Assembly (NCBI RefSeq): GCF_014529535.1
Contig: NW_023504022.1
Location: forward strand, 1,856,986-1,920,985
Reading direction: 5' to 3'
Length of the DNA stretch: 64,000 nucleotides
Origin: Bradysia coprophila
Taxonomy: Eukaryota > Arthropoda > Insecta > Diptera > Sciaridae
Below are positions 58,732-64,000 of the stretch, one piece after another. The position numbers were made by a program, and so were the translations under genes. The notes beneath the pieces are model-generated. The model searched no databases and was not told where the DNA came from. It worked only from the letters and a program-made list of their open reading frames with translations. Position 1 is the first letter of the stretch, and the number at the start of each line of letters is the position of its first letter.

Positions 58732-58932
58732 CAGTCAGAGGCAGTGAAATTTCAGCATAAATTCTCTTCAGCTGTTTTCCAGCTGATCCACACATACAAT
58801 CAATACTGTTCGTTCGTCTTTATACGGTTTTATCACTGCCACGCGCGTATAAAACCTTTTTACTGTGAGTGTGGATCAGCTGAAAAACACCTGAAGCAAA
58901 TTTATGCTGAAATTTCACTGCCTCTGACTGTA
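58730..58932. mobile_element. mariner-like MITE with TA target duplication
   Basis: Element 58732-58930 (199 bp): CAGTCAGAGGCAGTGAAATT at the left, its complement at the right, TA on both sides (58730-58731, 58931-58932). The inner part has ttcagctgttttccagctga and its relatives. Terminal CAGT and TA duplication fit Tc1/mariner elements. A diverged copy is at 26298-26519. Confidence 0.8.
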
Positions 58933-60069
58933 TGTCTTGGAACGGTATAAAGCCAACTTTATTAATGTAAAATTTTGTATTTGAATTTCATAGAAAAAAC
59001 AAAAGCAAAAATCTCTTTGCGTTTTGATTGATCCTCCGCAAGACAGAATATCCGCAACGGCAAAAAAAGACAAGAACTCAATCAAATTAAAAAAACTTTT
59101 CAAGAAAAGCCAATAAATGTCAGAGTAAAATATGGCATGGGTTGCGTATTGGAGGCGTGAATGTTGTAGTACTTAAAGGAAAGAAATTGCAACTTTCAGT
59201 CGGACTTCAGAAATTAACTGAACAATTGTTGCTTTGAAAGAAATGTGAAGGAAAAAAAATGAAAGAAAATTTAGCCACTTATGTACGTACACTCATATAG
59301 GTTTTGATAAATTTATTATCGTTTTCGAATTGAATTAATGCACAGAATGAATAAATGATTAATTTGCAGAAAAGTCGCTTATTCTGATTTCAATTGTAAC
59401 TCGTTGTAGAGATTTAAATTAAATTAATTTAAAACAAAAAAAAAAATTGTGAAAAGAACGTAGCTTAAAGAGAAATATTTTGTAAATTTGATCCTAATTT
59501 TTTCTACCATTTTTTTTAGTTATTATAAAATAATTAAATGTGTAAGATCTTCGGTTCCAAACATTTTTGGATAGTAAAATTAATGAAGTTTTATATTCCT
59601 GTAAATAAATTATGTAAATTTTTATTTAGCGATAATTATTTTAAGTTCTGTAATAATTATCCAGTGAAAACAAATAAAAAAATGTAAAATTAAAATCGAT
59701 TGGTTTCTTCCTGCCTGCCCGTTTTCTTCATGGATCTGTGCTAACAAGTAGTCACTTGAAAGGGACCTGGCTGGCAACACGGAGGTAAATTTATTTAAAC
59801 ACATGTCACATGTCAGTGCTTCCAGTGTTGAAAAGAAAAATGGTAACAGCTGATACCGGTCATATGCGAGTCTTGTTCTCATTGTGGCTCCCCGAATAGC
59901 GAACGAACACTCACCAGTCACCAAAAGCCTTGGATGATCGGTTTAGTCGCATCGGTGTTTAACGGTTGTCATGCCGCACGTTAGTAAGACCTCTATTACA
60001 AAATTTAAAAAAAAGTTTGGTTCTAAGGAACATATTCACAGCAACTTTTTGACTTCCACCACTTGGTAC

Positions 60070-60485
60070 CGATATTCCAAATGGAATTTGATTAAAATCA
60101 TTTCTAATCCACGCCATTAGTCGTATAAATTTATACGTCAGAGAGAGCTTTTTTCTCCTTTGTTACGATCTGTCAGTTTTTCTATTTTGCGATTTTGTAT
60201 GGAAATGAAAACTACAATTGAGATATCTTTGCTGTTTTAAGTAGTTTTTCATATTTTTTTGGAGAGAGTCTGACGTATAAATTTATACGACTAATGGCGT
60301 GGATTAATCAAAAACGTTGTAGCGCTTTTTTTTATACCATCAACTAGTTTTATACAATTCATAATACTCTGCAAATGAAAGCTCAAGAATTTAAAAATGG
60401 CAGTTCTTCAATCATTTCTTGTTTCATTTACTGTTTTTGATTAATTAGAAATGATTTTAATCAAATTTCATTTGGAATATCGATT
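60070..60485. mobile_element. nested pair of MITEs
   Basis: Inner element 60109-60302 (194 bp): CCACGCCATTAGTCGTATAA at the left, mirrored at the right, with the palindrome tataaatttata inside each arm. It interrupts the left arm of an outer element: gatattccaaatggaatttg...catttctaat before it and attaatcaaaaacg after it together pair with ctgtttttgattaattagaa...tttcatttggaatatcg at 60431-60482. Confidence 0.8.
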
Positions 60486-60616
60486 TCAATAATAAAATAA
60501 TGGTCCCAAAGCATCTATATGTGTAAATAATGTGAAATTCTACATGTTTCGTGCCCAGTGTAGTGCTGTTTTAATAGTAGATTACATTGGATGCTGCGGA
60601 GGTAGTTGATTATATG

Positions 60617-60713
60617 AGGGGAAGCTTTGGAAACGGTTATTTTGACAAGTGTAGAGTTTACATATCCGAGCCGAAGGCGAGGTATGCTACTACACGAGTC
60701 AAAATAACCGTTT
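60617..60713. repeat. short palindrome
   Basis: ctttggaaacggttattttg and caaaataaccgtttccaaag, about 95 bp end to end, with gagccgaaggcgag between the arms. Confidence 0.6.
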
Positions 60714-60733
60714 CCAAAGCGAGTTGCTTAAAC

Positions 60734-61292
60734 GAATCTAGCAGAGAGATGCTAATATGACGGCTGGGACGCCGTTTCGACGGATAGAGGGAATTTGTCC
60801 ATTATTTCTGAAAAAAATTGAACCGTATGCGACCAGCTGTCAAATTGAAAAAGACATAACCCCAGATTTTTTTTTATACTTCCAGCATCACCAATTTTAA
60901 TGAAATAAATTGCTAACATGATCCTTGTGAGATCAGAATGAACGTAAGTCCATTTATTTATAACTCAGATTCAGTATTCGTACACAATTTCCGAATTGAA
61001 CTTTTTTCAATTTTGGAGACCAATTTTTGAACGCGTATATCTCAGATAATACGAAAGTACCTTGCAAATAAAACCCTTTACGTTAATTTTGACACCGATG
61101 CAAACGTATTTCCATATTCTGCTTCTCGAATCATTGTAGTCAAAAATTAATTATTTTGTAAACAACCGACCAATTTTGGAAAAAGTCAGCCATTTTTGAC
61201 ATTTCATTCGTTATATGAAAAAGGCTGACAAATTCCTTCTATCCGTCGAAACGGCGTCCCAGTCGTTATCTTAGCATCTCTCTGGAATCTAG
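60734..61292. mobile_element. hAT-like MITE with 8-bp target duplication GAATCTAG
   Basis: Element 60742-61284 (543 bp), ends CAGAGAGATGCTAATATGAC and the complement of CAGAGAGATGCTAAGATAAC, with arms of about 50 bp (gggacgccgtttcgacggata inside). GAATCTAG on both sides (60734-60741, 61285-61292). The terminus fits the hAT pattern CAGNG. No transposase frame. Confidence 0.85.
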
Positions 61293-62100
61293 TCTGCTCA
61301 TGAAATCGGCTCACACTTCTTCATAACAATAGTCCCGAAAGCATCACTGGCTGTTACCAAAAAAATATTGACTGAAAACAAAAAAAAATACCAAAAAAAT
61401 CTGATTCGCAAAGTGGCAGATCTACAAGAAAATTTATTGTGTACAATTTAATTTTTGCGAAGCTGAAAGCGTCAACTCTAGCGATATCATTTATTTTAGA
61501 AATTGTGCTACAAAGATTGCGTCACACTTTTCTTGTAAAGGTTTTGTTGAGATATCACCCGTTTTGGAAGTTTTAAGTCAACAATTTGACGAAAATAAAA
61601 AATTTGACGAAATTCGAATATTGGACGAAATTCGAAAGACAAAAGTTGAAAATTTGACGAAATTTGGTGAAAATCAGCTACTTCGAAAGTGACCAACTTT
61701 TTCCAGCTGCCCAACATACCCTAAAAGTGACCAAATTTTTCTAATTTCCCACCATGTAAACCATAATGTTCAAAAACTTTGAATTTTGATATCTCGACCA
61801 AATTACAACCAACTTCACAACAATCATCACAACACTATCAACACAAAATGGCTTTACATTTTTATATGAGAGAAATTGTTCCGAAAATTAATTAATTAAT
61901 TCTACAAAATTCTGATCTTTCCTGTGATAATGATGAATGAAACTTAAGTTCTAATGGCTTGACTAAGGTTCGTGCAAAGTTTCATGGAGATTGGATTGGA
62001 TTCCTGCGGATTTTTCGAGATCGACCATCGATAGATAGATAGATAGAAATATACAGAGTAAGTTGAAAGATTTTGATTGTTTGGAGAATGCCATTTTTCA
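61293..62100. other. intergenic, GATA microsatellite
   Basis: No gene seen. A tract of gatagatagatagatag runs at about 62030-62047, and an imperfect repeat of aaatttgacgaaattcg words lies at 61590-61670. Confidence 0.5.
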
Positions 62101-62132
62101 AGTATTCGTACTAAAAACTAGAAGCCATCTCT

Positions 62133-62454
62133 TTGGTAACGACGACCCACAGAATAACAAAAGTAATGGTAGGAAAACTCATGAGGAGTACATACCAGAC
62201 CATTCTTAAAAAAATTAACAATGTGGACGCCCAGTCCATCAACGACGCAATTAAGTTGACGAGTCCGGCGATGGCAGGTATATTGGCAAGGCTGCAAGCA
62301 AATCGGGTGCTCCTGGGTTTTAGTCCGGACAGAAATCAACCAGCTGTTCTACCGCCACCACCAGCAGTCCCATCGCAACCACCAGTAGTCGCATCGCAAT
62401 CACCAGTAGTCGCATTGCAACCACCAGTAGTCGCATCGCCACCCACAAGACCAC
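62133..62454 (+). pseudogene. proline-rich ORF truncated by a MITE
   Basis: An open frame of 111 codons: KLMRSTYQTILKKINNVDAQ, SPAMAGILARLQANRVLL, then a run of PPVVASQ-type repeats (four units) and TRPP. The last three codons and the stop (MKV, taa) come from the left end of the element at 62455, so the original reading frame went on beyond it; more proline codons follow the element at 62797. Not recognised; it may be a host gene exon or an ORF of a larger transposon. Confidence 0.45.
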
Positions 62455-62796
62455 CAATGAAAGTGTAAAACAGGTATGGTCTGTTGGATATCACTTGATA
62501 ATAACTTATGTTGAGTGAATGAACATAGTAATCTAATTGAATGTGTAAATCTAGTAACCTTAGTTAAGGACTAAAATCATATAAATACGGTGTATTTGCT
62601 ATAATAAATTCAGTCAATAAATTTCGAGACGACAAACTGGTCGTTTCATTATAGATTCCGGATTGGAATCCGTGAAATTTCAACATGGTCTACTTAAACG
62701 CACTCATTTTCATATTATTTTGACATAAAATGTGAGTGCGTTTAAGACGAATTCGGCGATCGACCATACCTGTTCATTACTTTCATTGAAGACCAC
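62447..62796. mobile_element. CAATGAAAGT-family hAT-like MITE with 8-bp target duplication AAGACCAC
   Basis: Element 62455-62788 (334 bp): CAATGAAAGTGTAAAACAGG at the left, the complement of CAATGAAAGTAATGAACAGG at the right, each followed inward by tatggtc. AAGACCAC stands on both sides (62447-62454, 62789-62796). Inner words cgcactcattttcatatta and aatgtgagtgcgtttaagac are shared with 16303-16464. Confidence 0.85.
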
Positions 62797-63078
62797 CACC
62801 ACCACCACCCCCTCCACAACCGACATACCAGTCAATGAAAGTCGATGCCTTATACTGACTCGGACAGAAAAGATTTAAAAGAACAAATCCAAAAACTGCA
62901 GATAGATTTAGAGAAGATGTCAGAACTACACTTCGAGAAATCTATCCAGCTTTCGGAGACTCAAGTTATAATTAAAAGGCAACAGCAAGAAATCAGGGAA
63001 TTGAAGGAAATGTTAGGAGTCAAAAGACTAAATTTTTTAGTTTTTTGTTTGTGTAAATTCTGGTATTTGAATGTATGA
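62797..63078 (+). pseudogene. continuation of the interrupted ORF, coiled-coil segment
   Basis: After the MITE come proline codons (ccaccaccaccccctccac) and a frame at 62845-63078 with a heptad-like coiled coil: DLKEQIQKLQIDLEKMSE, then TQVIIKRQQQEIRELKEML. It is in a different frame from the proline-rich part, so either a frameshift or an intron separates them. Family not recognised. Confidence 0.4.
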
Positions 63079-63659
63079 GCCGAAAACCATTTTTTTATTA
63101 TTTTTTTGAGTCATTCCCAACATCCTGATCCTGCACTCCTCGCATATTACTTTCTCAAGACTTTTGTGTTCCGTATCACGGAGAGTCACAAAAAGGGTCG
63201 CTGCCAGATGTGCAGATATAAGAAAAACTATTTTTTCCTTGTATTCTTCAACTTTCCTTGTATCAACAGCATCGGTTCAGGTGTTCCTCGAAAATCAGAG
63301 CCAGCATATTTGAGTTGTCTCTTGTATTGTAAGTTGATGTGTTGTGGTCATCTTTTCTTTTCTGTGGTTTTCTACACACGGCCACGATCATAAATTTTTG
63401 ATTTTAGATGTGTTGATGCGAGGGGTGACTCACTTCTAGATTAAATGGAATAAAAATTGGATTAAATGGATTAAATAGGAAAAAAGTTCATTTTACCAAA
63501 TACTGTAAAAGTCTTAAAAACTGCTGATTTTGATCGAACCACGTACTACAACTCATACTACAATGTTAAAAAGCGAAAAAATCCACTTTTAGGAGTTTTT
63601 GGTGTAAAGTGGATTAAATGGATTAAATAAATTTAATACCATTTTTAACAAAAACAAGG
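63079..63659. other. unassigned sequence
   Basis: A frame at 63106-63393 contains ITESHKKGRCQMCRYKKN, which loosely recalls the Cys-rich tail of piggyBac transposases, but the match is too short to call. The ending has repeats of ggattaaatgg. No supported feature. Confidence 0.3.
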
Positions 63660-63900
63660 CATCAGAACAGTCGGAGCGTTTGCTGCGACTTAGCCCCATA
63701 CGATCCGTAATCCTATTTCGTCCGTAACCATAATACGTCCGTAGCCGTAATACGCCCGGAACCCTAATACGTCTACAACCCTCTAATGCGTCTGTTACCA
63801 AAATGAAAGTCAAGTTGGGCATGGTCAAATTTACTGAAAGTGTTCATTTTTAAAATTGCGCATAGCGCAATTACGAAAGCCCGTACGAAGTACCTCTCAA
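63660..63900. repeat. copy of the GCCCCGTACGAAG dispersed repeat
   Basis: Contains gtcggagcgtttgctgcgac, a decayed ladder of cgtccgtaaccctaatac-type units, and gcgcatagcgcaattacgaa, in the same order as 18110-18310. The family continues to the window edge. Confidence 0.6.
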
Positions 63901-64000
63901 ATAAAACCAACAATTTACGACATTATTTTATAAACCCAAATTTTTTTGCCAACTTTCCATTGGGTATTCAATTACCTCTCAAATAAAACAAAAACTAGCA

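Noticed and set aside
59622-59924. Minus-strand 100-codon ORF with two Cys pairs
   Set aside because: Composition and lack of recognisable motif do not support a gene; no splice sites of quality nearby.
1-64000. CRISPR array, operon or microbial defence system
   Set aside because: Introns, polyadenylation signals, LINEs and MITEs show a eukaryotic nuclear locus; the repeated arrays found here lack regular spacers.

Overview
The window looks like AT-rich nuclear DNA of an insect. Genes carry short spliced exons with GT-AG junctions, and the longest gene is the Drosophila-type chromatin remodeller domino, with the fly amino-terminal signature ([10 protein letters not shown]). A dipteran, perhaps a lower (nematoceran) fly, is my inference; no species can be named. 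All gene models were assembled by eye from reading frame, splice-site phase and remembered family sequence, so exon edges may be off by a few bases.

Seven host genes are supported. From left to right: CNEP1R1 (minus, 3422-4261, five small exons), a small four-helix membrane protein of unknown family (minus, 7626-8293), PDCD5 (plus, 9803-10387), the thioredoxin-like transmembrane disulfide isomerase TMX3 (minus, 10750-12944), the CRAL-TRIO/RhoGAP protein RhoGAP68F/ARHGAP1 (minus, 17705-23601), the autophagy ubiquitin-like protein Atg12 (plus, 25297-26107) and domino (SRCAP/p400-type ATPase, plus, 29229 to about 56257). CNEP1R1 and Atg12 have exons so short that long-ORF scanning misses them.

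Domino fills almost half the window. Its frame can be followed through 17 coding exons: an HSA domain, an ATPase split by a 384-residue insert, then a choice between a short form (stop at 49069) and a long form made through an internal splice donor, a 12-codon micro-exon, a SANT domain and a glutamine-rich tail with polyQ.

The rest is rich in mobile DNA. At least six short elements have inverted ends and exact 8-bp target duplications that can be read directly (hAT-like). One of them, 5679-6060, is built almost entirely of TATCGATA-like units. There are also a TTAA-flanked element, a TA-flanked mariner-like element, a 650-bp near-perfect foldback, nested insertions, three LINE remnants with recognisable protein, and a LINE-interrupted tandem-repeat element inside a domino intron. 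I see no CRISPR array, rRNA or convincing tRNA gene. The genes are unrelated housekeeping loci, not an operon or a defence island.
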